Origin: Rickettsiales bacterium
GTDB lineage: Bacteria > Bacteroidota > Bacteroidia > Cytophagales > Cyclobacteriaceae
Direction of reading: 5' to 3'
Assembly (NCBI GenBank): GCA_002729235.1
Contig: PBTY01000010.1
Location: 1 to 64,000 of the forward strand
DNA length: 64,000 nucleotides
Both the position numbers and the translations under genes were made by a program. Positions 23,989 through 31,747 of this stretch are shown in pieces (the stretch's first letter is position 1; each line of letters opens with the position of its first letter). Below the pieces are notes generated by a model. That model searched no databases and was not told where the DNA came from. It was given only the letters and a program-made list of their open reading frames with translations.

Positions 23989-25153
23989 CTTTATTCAGAA
24001 TTAATTCTACTAATTCAGCTCTTGCTGACCAATCATTTTGTTTGGCAGCGGCTATTCGCTTTAGTTCTTTATCCGAAGTGTTCGCTTCCAGTTCTCTGAG
24101 AACGTATGTTTCAAAATCATCCGCATTGTTGGCAATACTGATAAGTGATTCGAAATCTGATAGTTCAGCAAAATCAGTGCTGATTACCGGAAGACCTGCA
24201 GAGAGGTATTCATTGATCTTTAATGGATAAATGTTTTTAGTGAAATCGTTCTTTGCAAAGGGGATGATTCCCAAATCAAATTCGCGCATGAAGCGTGTAA
24301 TATCGTTGGGTTGTTGGGCTCCAAAAAACTGGACGTTAGCATGTTTGTCCAGACTCATAGCTCTAGGCATTTCTGTGATTCGGCCTACGAAATGAAAGTC
24401 ATATTCAGGTAGCCTCTCTACCAGGTGTTCCAGTAGTTCATAGTTCAACCTGAAATCAACAGAACCTACATATCCTATCGTTTTTCTTGCTTTCATTTGA
24501 GGATGATAGGCTTCGTGAAATAGCTTGAAATCAACACCATTTTTTACAAGACTAACTGATGGGTGTTTTTTTGATTTGCTGCTTAACAAACCTTCTGAAG
24601 TGACAATGACTTCATCGACTTTCTGCAAGAACTGATCTTCCATCAACCCTCCGTGTTTACCACACCATTGTGCAGCTCTTATTTCGTCATAGCAGTAATA
24701 AATGAGTTTAGATTCGTTCAGTTTACTTGCTAATGGTAAGCCAATGATTGGGTTGAATGCATTGATGACTATGGGGTCTTGAAACTCCAGAGTTTTCATT
24801 GCTTTTAAAATACTGTTTCGAACGATGTGGGATTGTACTTGATTGATTTTTTGATAGCTACCCTCATTATTCATCCAGTTGATGGGCAGAATAGGAGGGA
24901 GCGTGAGATGGTATACATCATTTTCATTGGCTTCCAAAGTTCTTAGTCGATCGTTGATGCCTAGCATTCGCTTGACAGGCGCTTTTGATTTGCCGAGAAT
25001 CGTTGATGCTACATCCTTCACTGTAAAAGGGTAGTCTACAAACAACACGCGATGATTTTTTGCCAGTTGTGTCATCATGTGCACAATTGTTTTCATATAA
25101 TCACCTTCCCAGGTGGTCATAGTGATGCAAACTATGTCTTTTCCTGTCTTCAT
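23963..25153 (-). CDS. Glycosyltransferase (GT-B, family 4-like)
   Basis: A 396-residue two-domain GT-B enzyme: N-domain DIVCITMTTWEGDYMKTI and HRVLFVDYPF; C-domain TIGYVGSVDFRLNYELLEHL, DFHFVG and KINEYLSAGLPVISTD, the last carrying the donor-binding glutamate. It is the intact relative of the remnant at 18683. It overlaps the chain-length gene by 4 bp and the flippase by 26 bp. The sugar is not predictable. Confidence 0.88.
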   Translation of the reverse strand: MKTGKDIVCITMTTWEGDYMKTIVHMMTQLAKNHRVLFVDYPFTVKDVASTILGKSKAPVKRMLGINDRLRTLEANENDVYHLTLPPILPINWMNNEGSYQKINQVQSHIVRNSILKAMKTLEFQDPIVINAFNPIIGLPLASKLNESKLIYYCYDEIRAAQWCGKHGGLMEDQFLQKVDEVIVTSEGLLSSKSKKHPSVSLVKNGVDFKLFHEAYHPQMKARKTIGYVGSVDFRLNYELLEHLVERLPEYDFHFVGRITEMPRAMSLDKHANVQFFGAQQPNDITRFMREFDLGIIPFAKNDFTKNIYPLKINEYLSAGLPVISTDFAELSDFESLISIANNADDFETYVLRELEANTSDKELKRIAAAKQNDWSARAELVELILNKDESFAQQA

Positions 25154-27327
25154 GTTGTTTTTGATTTAATACCTGAATTCCCCAATTCAAAACGAACGAC
25201 TTTACGCACCCAACTCACCAGCAAGCTTCTTTTTACCGGTAGTTCTGCAATGATCTGATCCAGATAGTAGTGTTTTACACCATTGAGTATCAACTGTGGT
25301 TTATTAGCGGAAAGCTTTTCCAAATCCGACAGCATGGATTTATAAGCCACAGACCAGGATCTATCTGCCCGAACTGTCCAAAGAATCAAATCACTGTCAC
25401 TAACTAGCTGTACCGGTACATGTCCTTCTACCCAAGCAGGCAGTTCTAAAAAGATATAGTCGTAGCCTTTTACCTCTTGACCAGTAAAGTCCTCTAGTGC
25501 TTTGAAACTAGAAAGATTAGGAGTGATTTCATACTCGAAATAATCTACGTCATCAATAGTTTGATCAGACTTTGGGGAGATCAAACAAGCGGTTTCACCT
25601 GATGCTTTCACTGCTTGAAATAACGGTGATAATGCTGTGGTTTTACCTTCTTGCTGTTGGGTGCTTAACCCCACAATTAGGATGGGTTCTGTTAGGTTTT
25701 GAGCATGCTTCTCTAGCTTGATTTTATTAGCTAAAATGCTACTCAGCCGTGGAACCATGCCATCGTATTTCTTTTCGAATCGAGCATCAATCTTTGGTAA
25801 GACTCCTGCGACTTCCAGTCCAGTTATCTTGTTGGCTTTAACCGGGTTTTTAAGAGAACTATCTAATAATACACCGCCAAGTAAACTAGCAACCACAGCA
25901 AACAGCCCAAACATGAATGAGGCTACTATCAATAAACCTCTTTTTGATGCTAATGCCTCCTGAGGAAACTGTGGCTCATCCAAAATCTCCACATTGCTGG
26001 ACATCTCGATGTGTTGTTGGCGCAATTTGGCCATGTTTAACCCATGGAGGATCTCCAGGTATTCACGTTCATATACGTCGATTTCTCTTTCTAAACGAGC
26101 AATAGTAGAACCCATAGGAGCGAAGCGGTCATATTCACCATCCAGATCATTTAATCGAGATTGATATAAGCTGACAATCACTTTGTCTTTTTCCAGTTGA
26201 ACCACATTGTTCAACCAGTCATTGAGTAGTTGTCTGCTTGGTAAGCCTTCCTTGGTGTTTGAATAACTAAATAGTATTTCCAGATCCCGCTCTAGTTCTT
26301 TTTTTAATTGATTCTGTTCAGTCGTCAATTGTTGAAAAACAGAATCTTCTCCATTCTTAGCTTGAAGCAATGCCAACTGACCAGTGATTTCAGTTAAGCG
26401 ATTTTTCTTGTCTAGTACTTCTACATTCTTACCCAAAATATTCTCGCGGATTTTCAGCTTTTCCTCTATTTGTACGAGTGCGGCTTCCGTTGATTTTAGG
26501 TTCATTTTTTTCATCGCAAACTCTTCCAAAGCATTTTGCTTTTTGAAGGCGATGGCTTTGGTTTGCTCCACGTAGTTGATCACTCTACTTTTTACTCTAA
26601 ACTCCGTCAATCGATCTTCTGCGTCGTTCAGGTTGTTTTTGCCTTTTTGAAGTTCCGCTTCAAAGTAGGCAACTACATCACCAGTTTCTGATTGCTTCAG
26701 GTCTTTGTAGCGTCTGGTAAACACATCCAAAAGAATCACTAGCGTTTGCTGACAAATACCAGGATCGGTAGAGGTATTAGCCAATTCCACCATGTCACTT
26801 GACTTGTTTCTTTTAGCAGAAATACCAGAAAGTCGTTTAAGAGACCAGTGACTATTTCCTTTGTTGATCAACTGCTGCAATTCTGGATTGCCCAACTCAT
26901 ACAAAGCCTTAAGACGTTGGTAGGTCTCTTCCTCATCTTCGCTGATTACTTTGCTTTTCAGTTCTTCACTAAAGTAAGTATGCAAGTCATTGAAAGCTTT
27001 TGCTTCAATGATACCGTAGGTTGGTTTCTCTAATATCAGGTGTGAAGCAATTAATCTAAGTGAGACCTCTTCCATGGTAATACGAGATTCAATCACCAGG
27101 AGCAAGTTGTCAAAGGCGTTGTTGACAGCTTTATAATCTAGTTTCTGATCGGCACCCGATTCAATATTAAACCCAGAGGCGATACCTGTGTAAATCATCG
27201 CGCTGGCCGCATATTCTTTATCCTGATTTCTAGTGAAATAGAAAACAGTGAAAGCAAGAACCATCGGCACAAATACGACCATCAAGGCATTTCTGTAAAG
27301 GAGTCTTATGAAGTCAAATAAAGACAT
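25150..27327 (-). CDS. Wzz/GumC-type chain-length protein with degenerate tyrosine-kinase domain
   Basis: A 725-residue polysaccharide co-polymerase. There is one membrane segment near residues 13-31, a long periplasmic coiled coil (about 180-430), a second segment near 468-490, and a cytoplasmic domain of BY-kinase type. The P-loop STQQQEGKTT (K562) is kept, but the Walker A' aspartates are replaced (ACLISPKSD) and the Walker B aspartate is E628 in IFLELPA. The tail has no tyrosine cluster. It is thus probably a pseudokinase that sets chain length without phosphorylation. It lies in the exopolysaccharide operon, 2 bp after the TolC-like gene. Confidence 0.88.
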   Translation of the reverse strand: MSLFDFIRLLYRNALMVVFVPMVLAFTVFYFTRNQDKEYAASAMIYTGIASGFNIESGADQKLDYKAVNNAFDNLLLVIESRITMEEVSLRLIASHLILEKPTYGIIEAKAFNDLHTYFSEELKSKVISEDEEETYQRLKALYELGNPELQQLINKGNSHWSLKRLSGISAKRNKSSDMVELANTSTDPGICQQTLVILLDVFTRRYKDLKQSETGDVVAYFEAELQKGKNNLNDAEDRLTEFRVKSRVINYVEQTKAIAFKKQNALEEFAMKKMNLKSTEAALVQIEEKLKIRENILGKNVEVLDKKNRLTEITGQLALLQAKNGEDSVFQQLTTEQNQLKKELERDLEILFSYSNTKEGLPSRQLLNDWLNNVVQLEKDKVIVSLYQSRLNDLDGEYDRFAPMGSTIARLEREIDVYEREYLEILHGLNMAKLRQQHIEMSSNVEILDEPQFPQEALASKRGLLIVASFMFGLFAVVASLLGGVLLDSSLKNPVKANKITGLEVAGVLPKIDARFEKKYDGMVPRLSSILANKIKLEKHAQNLTEPILIVGLSTQQQEGKTTALSPLFQAVKASGETACLISPKSDQTIDDVDYFEYEITPNLSSFKALEDFTGQEVKGYDYIFLELPAWVEGHVPVQLVSDSDLILWTVRADRSWSVAYKSMLSDLEKLSANKPQLILNGVKHYYLDQIIAELPVKRSLLVSWVRKVVRFELGNSGIKSKTT

Positions 27328-27329
27328 GA

Positions 27330-28052
27330 TTACCGCTCTCCTAAAAGTATCTCAATCTCGCTCTTCATTTTCATCGACTGAACGTGGCCTTTCATTAAGC
27401 TTTCTTCAGCGAGGTATACCTGGTGTTGGATTACCAGTAGTTCGTCAAGTGTGCGGTTGCCGTTTTTAAAGTCTATCTCAAACACCCGAAGGTATTGTTT
27501 TCGTGCATCTAAAGAGTGCTGACGAATCAATATCGATTCCAGCATGGCCAGATATTCATAGTATAGGTTGAGAATTCGAACCTTTAACATTTGCTTCTGG
27601 TCTTCCTGCTGGAAAAAAGTCTGAGTCTTCTTGTTCTCAGCTTGCCGCATCATGCTTTTTCTATTGACCAATTGCGCAGGGTCGATGGTTAGATTAAGCC
27701 CTACATTGGGAAGAACGCCATAAGTGGTAAAAGATTGATCATCCTGATTTAAGGATGTGCTTGCTGAAAATAGGTTGACACCTAGACGGAAAGAAGAAAC
27801 CCAGTTGCGCTTTTTCTGAAGATATTCTTCATCATAAAGTTCCATGGCTTCATCAAATGTTTTGATGGTCGCAGAGTTGCGATAGGCTTTTTGTACAAGA
27901 GAATCCAGTAGCTCAGGATTGTTAATTACGTGACTCACCTTCAAAATCTCTTGCTGGTACATGGATTCTTCCTTTACCAACCCTGAGGTGATGTCCTGAG
28001 CTGATAGCTCAAATGAGACTATCGTCAAAAGGAGTAAAACAATATTTTTCAC
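27330..28052 (-). CDS. Half-length TolC-like outer membrane protein
   Basis: A 240-residue protein with signal peptide (KNIVLLLLTIVSFELSAQ) and a helical organisation of one outer membrane efflux repeat: PELLDSLVQKAYRNSATIK, then SFRLGVNLFSA strand-like segments, and a long helix ending SEIEILLGER. Typical TolC proteins are about twice as long, with two repeats. The start is GTG at 28052; no in-frame ATG lies close upstream. As first gene of the minus-strand operon it may take part in export of the polymer, since no Wza-type export gene is present. Confidence 0.65.
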   Translation of the reverse strand: MKNIVLLLLTIVSFELSAQDITSGLVKEESMYQQEILKVSHVINNPELLDSLVQKAYRNSATIKTFDEAMELYDEEYLQKKRNWVSSFRLGVNLFSASTSLNQDDQSFTTYGVLPNVGLNLTIDPAQLVNRKSMMRQAENKKTQTFFQQEDQKQMLKVRILNLYYEYLAMLESILIRQHSLDARKQYLRVFEIDFKNGNRTLDELLVIQHQVYLAEESLMKGHVQSMKMKSEIEILLGER

Positions 28053-28114
28053 TGGTAATTATGGTTTGATTTCAATGTAAATGTAGATGGGGCGTTGTGT
28101 GGATCTTTTGGTTA

Positions 28115-28147
28115 ATAGATAACTGGAAGGGTTTATTCGATTATTGG
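28115..28147 (-). promoter_or_regulatory. Direct-repeat pair before the TolC-like operon
   Basis: On the minus strand CCAATAATCGAA and CCAGTTATCTAT agree at 8 of 12 positions with a period of 21 bp. The near copy ends about 63 bp before the GTG start. It has the same CCANNNATC core as the site before the H-NOX gene. Confidence 0.4.
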
Positions 28148-28203
28148 TAAAAGAGTGAGGTTGAGTGTTTAAATGTACTTATACGATGAAATTTGGGGGT
28201 TTT

Positions 28204-28236
28204 CCAAAAATCGTTTGATTCTTACCATTGGTCGAA
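28204..28236 (+). promoter_or_regulatory. Direct-repeat pair before the acyltransferase gene
   Basis: CCAAAAATCGTT (28204) and CCATTGGTCGAA (28225) are 21 bp apart and agree at 6 of 12 positions, the weakest of the set. The second copy ends 42 bp before the acyltransferase start. It lies in the 225-bp divergent promoter region of the exopolysaccharide locus. Confidence 0.3.
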
Positions 28237-28277
28237 ATAGCCTGAACACATACTTATAAATCATACACTTTCGAAGT

Positions 28278-29420
28278 ATGAATGCAAAATCAAAAGTGTA
28301 TTTCCCAGGATTAAACGGACTCCGATTTTTCGCCGCTTCAATGGTGATTTTTCATCATGTAGAGCAGTACAAGTTTTGGTCAGGTATATCAAGTGCCTGG
28401 GGCAATGCAGTCATTGATAGTCTGGGACATCAGGCTGTATCATTCTTTTTTGTATTGAGCGGGTTTCTGATCACCTATTTGTTAATGGTGGAACATCAAA
28501 AATCTGGAACGATCAATTTGGGTAAGTTCTACTGGAGAAGAATTCTAAGAATCTGGCCTTTGTATTTTTTGATCGTTGCTATTGCTTTTTTTCTGGCTCC
28601 ATTTTCTAAAAACCTTGGATTCGATATTCCTTCTGAATTATCGTTTACGGCATTACTTAGTCTGATCTTCTTACTTCCAAATTTACTAAGAGTCATGCAC
28701 CCTACGTTGTTGGGAGCTAATCAGTTATGGTCTGTCGGGATCGAGGAACAGTTTTATGCTGTTTGGCCAATTCTAATTAGAAGATTTATTGGAAGGATAA
28801 TTCCGTTTTTTGGAGCATTTATATTTATCAAGTTATTAGTTCATTGGATGTTGCTAATTGGAGTATCAGTTAACATTCATCCAGCATTACTGAAGTTAGA
28901 AAGAATTTATGCGCTGTTCCCGGTAGAGCAGATGGCAGTGGGAGGTATAGGAGCAGCGCTGTTGTATTATCAATATGATCGTATCGTATCTTTTATTTTA
29001 AACAAGTGGATATTAGTTGTGACAATAGTCTTATTGATTGGATCATCAGTGAGTGGTAGTCACTTCGTTTTAAAATTATACCTGGATGCGGTATTCTTTG
29101 CAATCATGTTAATACATGTGGTGAAAAGGCCAGAGTTACACACTGTTCTTGAGCGTAAATCACTGTTGCATTTGGGTAATATCTCTTACGGTATCTACAT
29201 GTGGCATACGCTAGTGATCACTTTGGTTCTCGGTTTAGTTAATTACCTGGCTTTGCCTGTGAATCTTTGGAGCAATCTGATCATACATGTGACATGCTTT
29301 GGATTGTCAGTTGGTATAGCTCATGTGTCATACAAATGGTATGAAACGCCATTCTTAAAAATGAAAGATCGATTCGCATTTGATACTGCATCATTAAAAC
29401 GCAAATGGGCTTCACAGTAA
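28278..29420 (+). CDS. Acyltransferase family 3 (OafA-like)
   Basis: A 380-residue integral membrane acyltransferase with about ten segments. The family marks are NGLRFFAASMVIFHH at residues 13-27 (catalytic-type His), SFFFVLSGFLITYLL, FYWRRILRIWPLYFL and LWSVGIEEQFYAVWP. It probably adds acetyl groups to the polysaccharide. It overlaps the next gene (O-antigen ligase type) by 16 bp; the two form the plus-strand part of the locus. Confidence 0.92.
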   Translation: MNAKSKVYFPGLNGLRFFAASMVIFHHVEQYKFWSGISSAWGNAVIDSLGHQAVSFFFVLSGFLITYLLMVEHQKSGTINLGKFYWRRILRIWPLYFLIVAIAFFLAPFSKNLGFDIPSELSFTALLSLIFLLPNLLRVMHPTLLGANQLWSVGIEEQFYAVWPILIRRFIGRIIPFFGAFIFIKLLVHWMLLIGVSVNIHPALLKLERIYALFPVEQMAVGGIGAALLYYQYDRIVSFILNKWILVVTIVLLIGSSVSGSHFVLKLYLDAVFFAIMLIHVVKRPELHTVLERKSLLHLGNISYGIYMWHTLVITLVLGLVNYLALPVNLWSNLIIHVTCFGLSVGIAHVSYKWYETPFLKMKDRFAFDTASLKRKWASQ

Positions 29421-30829
29421 ACACCGAACTATTACTTAAGATTTTCCGCTATGTCTTGTTGCTAGCCATCTTGGTGCTGGTGGGTAAGTTCATTGCTACA
29501 GGAGGTTTTAAACTTGGCATTGTACTGGTGGTTGTTCCACCAGTATTGTTGTTTGTGATCTTCGCTTTCAAACAGCCTCAGTGGCTCATGCACATCGTTA
29601 TTGCTATGGGATTTCTAATCTCTTTGTTGAGTAGGTATGTGCCAGGAATACCATTTGGGTTGAGTGTAGATGGATTGCTTGGATTGATGATCGTCGTGTT
29701 GATTTTTGATCCTAACACAAAGTTTGAGAGTAAATACATCGTCAACGGATTGACCATTTCACTTTTAGTTTGGTTGATTTTCACATGCTTAATGCTGTTT
29801 AATCCACTAGCCAAGAGCAAAGAGGCCTGGTTCTATGCCAACAGAGGGCTTTCTTTTTATCCGGTTTTGTTGACTATCACCACCATGTACATTTATCGAG
29901 GACAAAAGCACTTGCATGCCTTTTTAATTATTTGGGCAGCGTTTGCAGCGTTTGGTACCTTGTGGGGAATTAAACAGTTGATCCTGGGAGTTAGTCATAC
30001 CGAGCAAATGTGGCTCAATGCAGGAGCGGCGAGTACGCACATCCTTTTTGGTAAGCTCAGAGTATTCTCCTATTTCAGTGATGCAGCACAGTTTGGTGCC
30101 AGCCAGGCACATACTGCGGTGGTTTTCGGGATCATTGGATTATATCCAGGAAAGATGAAGTATCGATGGTTGTATTTGTTTATCGGTTTGTTTTCTTTTT
30201 ATGGTATGCTGATTTCAGGGACTCGAGGAGCTTTGGGAGTGATAGCATTAGGTGGGTTTACATACTTCATCATGACCAAAAACTTCAAGATCGTGATAGC
30301 CGGAGTGTTAGTGGCTGGTAGTGCATTTGTCTTTTTGAAATACACGACCATCATGCAATCTAACTATCAGGTGAATAGAATGCGAACAGCTCTGAGTGCT
30401 GATGATCCATCCTTGGTAGTACGAAAAGAGCGTGAGAAAATTTTAGAGCATTACCTATCGGATAAACCACTTGGTGGAGGGATAGGAAGTGCAGGATTTT
30501 GGGGTAAACGATTTACACCTGGTACTTTTTTAGCTGAAATTGGTACCGATGGTCACTATACCCGAATATGGATGGAAACTGGAGTGATTGGTCTCTGGAT
30601 TTATTTACTGATGCTTGCATCCATCATTTTTTATCTGGGAACTCGGCTGTGGAAAATGGAAGATTCCCCACTTCGGCAAAAGTTGGTGGCCATCTATAGC
30701 GCTTTGTTGGGCCTTTGTTTGGCAAGCTATACCAATGGGTTACTTACTCAGATACCAACAGGAATATTGGTGTTTATTGGATTAGCCATGGTCTATTTGG
30801 GAACCGAAAAAGAATTGGAGGAGGCTTAA
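29405..30829 (+). CDS. O-antigen ligase/polymerase (Wzy-like) membrane protein
   Basis: A 474-residue membrane protein with about eleven segments and the Wzy_C/O-antigen ligase pattern: SGTRGALGVIALGGF, a large periplasmic loop (about 325-375, with DKPLGGGIGSAGFWG) and the following DGHYTRIWMETGVIGL. It would polymerise repeat units or ligate the polymer in the periplasm. It is coupled to the acyltransferase gene by a 16-bp overlap. Ligase and polymerase cannot be told apart by sequence. Confidence 0.87.
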   Translation: MGFTVNTELLLKIFRYVLLLAILVLVGKFIATGGFKLGIVLVVVPPVLLFVIFAFKQPQWLMHIVIAMGFLISLLSRYVPGIPFGLSVDGLLGLMIVVLIFDPNTKFESKYIVNGLTISLLVWLIFTCLMLFNPLAKSKEAWFYANRGLSFYPVLLTITTMYIYRGQKHLHAFLIIWAAFAAFGTLWGIKQLILGVSHTEQMWLNAGAASTHILFGKLRVFSYFSDAAQFGASQAHTAVVFGIIGLYPGKMKYRWLYLFIGLFSFYGMLISGTRGALGVIALGGFTYFIMTKNFKIVIAGVLVAGSAFVFLKYTTIMQSNYQVNRMRTALSADDPSLVVRKEREKILEHYLSDKPLGGGIGSAGFWGKRFTPGTFLAEIGTDGHYTRIWMETGVIGLWIYLLMLASIIFYLGTRLWKMEDSPLRQKLVAIYSALLGLCLASYTNGLLTQIPTGILVFIGLAMVYLGTEKELEEA

Positions 30830-31203
30830 TTTTTAGGTTTTCTAAATATCTCTCTTGTACTTGTTTCTTCTGTTCTAAGTCGATAGTGATAAATCGCACT
30901 TCCAATTGATCCTACGAAAACGGCAACTGCCCAGGTGTCGACAGATCCTGTTTTTACGAAATGGTACAATGCATAACTCATACTTATCAAGGTTATAATG
31001 ATGCTGATGATTAGTTTGTTGAGAGCTTCATTCCTTTTTTGTCTGCCATATACCATCAGAATTTCTTCATTATCCATCTGCTTTAATGCAGAAGTGATTG
31101 ATGAAGGCTCATATCCCTCGTTGCTGAGGTAACGCCTGATAGTGCCATGATCATAGCCTTCTGATCGATACTTCTTGGCCTTTTCAATAAGAGAATTATC
31201 CAT
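30826..31203 (-). CDS. Small membrane protein, unknown
   Basis: A 125-residue protein I do not recognise. The N-terminal half is a helical, charged region (KKYRSEGYDHGTIRRYLSNEGY) resembling a small DNA- or protein-binding helical repeat; two membrane segments follow (about 63-84 and 89-107). Its end overlaps the ligase gene tail to tail by 4 bp, and its start overlaps the upstream gene by 8 bp. The two small membrane genes probably form a pair. Confidence 0.7.
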   Translation of the reverse strand: MDNSLIEKAKKYRSEGYDHGTIRRYLSNEGYEPSSITSALKQMDNEEILMVYGRQKRNEALNKLIISIIITLISMSYALYHFVKTGSVDTWAVAVFVGSIGSAIYHYRLRTEETSTREIFRKPKN

Positions 31204-31645
31204 TCTTATCCAATCGATGGTTTTCGAACATCTCCATTGCGGCTTTTAGCACTCCCAGGATTCCTATAGCAAATACAATCAGACCTAGCGACACTTCACT
31301 GAGCGCATTGTCTTGTGATACGTATAGTCCGGATATCCCAAGTACAAACATGAATAAGTTACTTGCTGCAAGAGAAAAAATGAAGATTTTTCCCTTAGTA
31401 GGGCTCTGCCATATTTTTTTGGATATGTTATTCTGAGTCTTCTTGGTGTCTTGAAGGGTGGAAAAACTCATACCAATACCCATGAAGATCAGACTGTTTT
31501 GTATGTCTGGAAGCATTGGCTCCAGATTGCCATCAAACCCACCAAATAATACGATATAGACTTTTACAATATGGTATAATCCCCATAGGTGGAATGGATA
31601 CTGCAGATAGCTGACCAAATGAAATAGGCGAGTAGTTCTTTCCAT
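31196..31645 (-). CDS. Membrane protein, unknown
   Basis: A 149-residue protein with about four hydrophobic segments (about 12-33, 48-63, 83-108 and 117-136). No known motif is visible. It overlaps the 125-residue membrane protein gene by 8 bp. It lies between exopolysaccharide genes, but no role follows from this. Confidence 0.7.
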   Translation of the reverse strand: MERTTRLFHLVSYLQYPFHLWGLYHIVKVYIVLFGGFDGNLEPMLPDIQNSLIFMGIGMSFSTLQDTKKTQNNISKKIWQSPTKGKIFIFSLAASNLFMFVLGISGLYVSQDNALSEVSLGLIVFAIGILGVLKAAMEMFENHRLDKNG

Positions 31646-31681
31646 TGATTAGGTATTAGGTCTTAAACATAAAACTACTAT

Positions 31682-31718
31682 AAAAAAGGAAAAGGGCCTC
31701 CGTTGCCAGAAACCCTTT
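31682..31718 (-). terminator. Terminator after the LruC gene
   Basis: On the minus strand AAAGGG pairs with CCCTTT around a 16-nt loop that may pair further; TTTCCTTTTTTA follows. It lies about 30 bp after the LruC-domain gene's stop. Confidence 0.6.
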
Positions 31719-31747
31719 GAATCAAACCACTCTTGTATATCTTTTGG

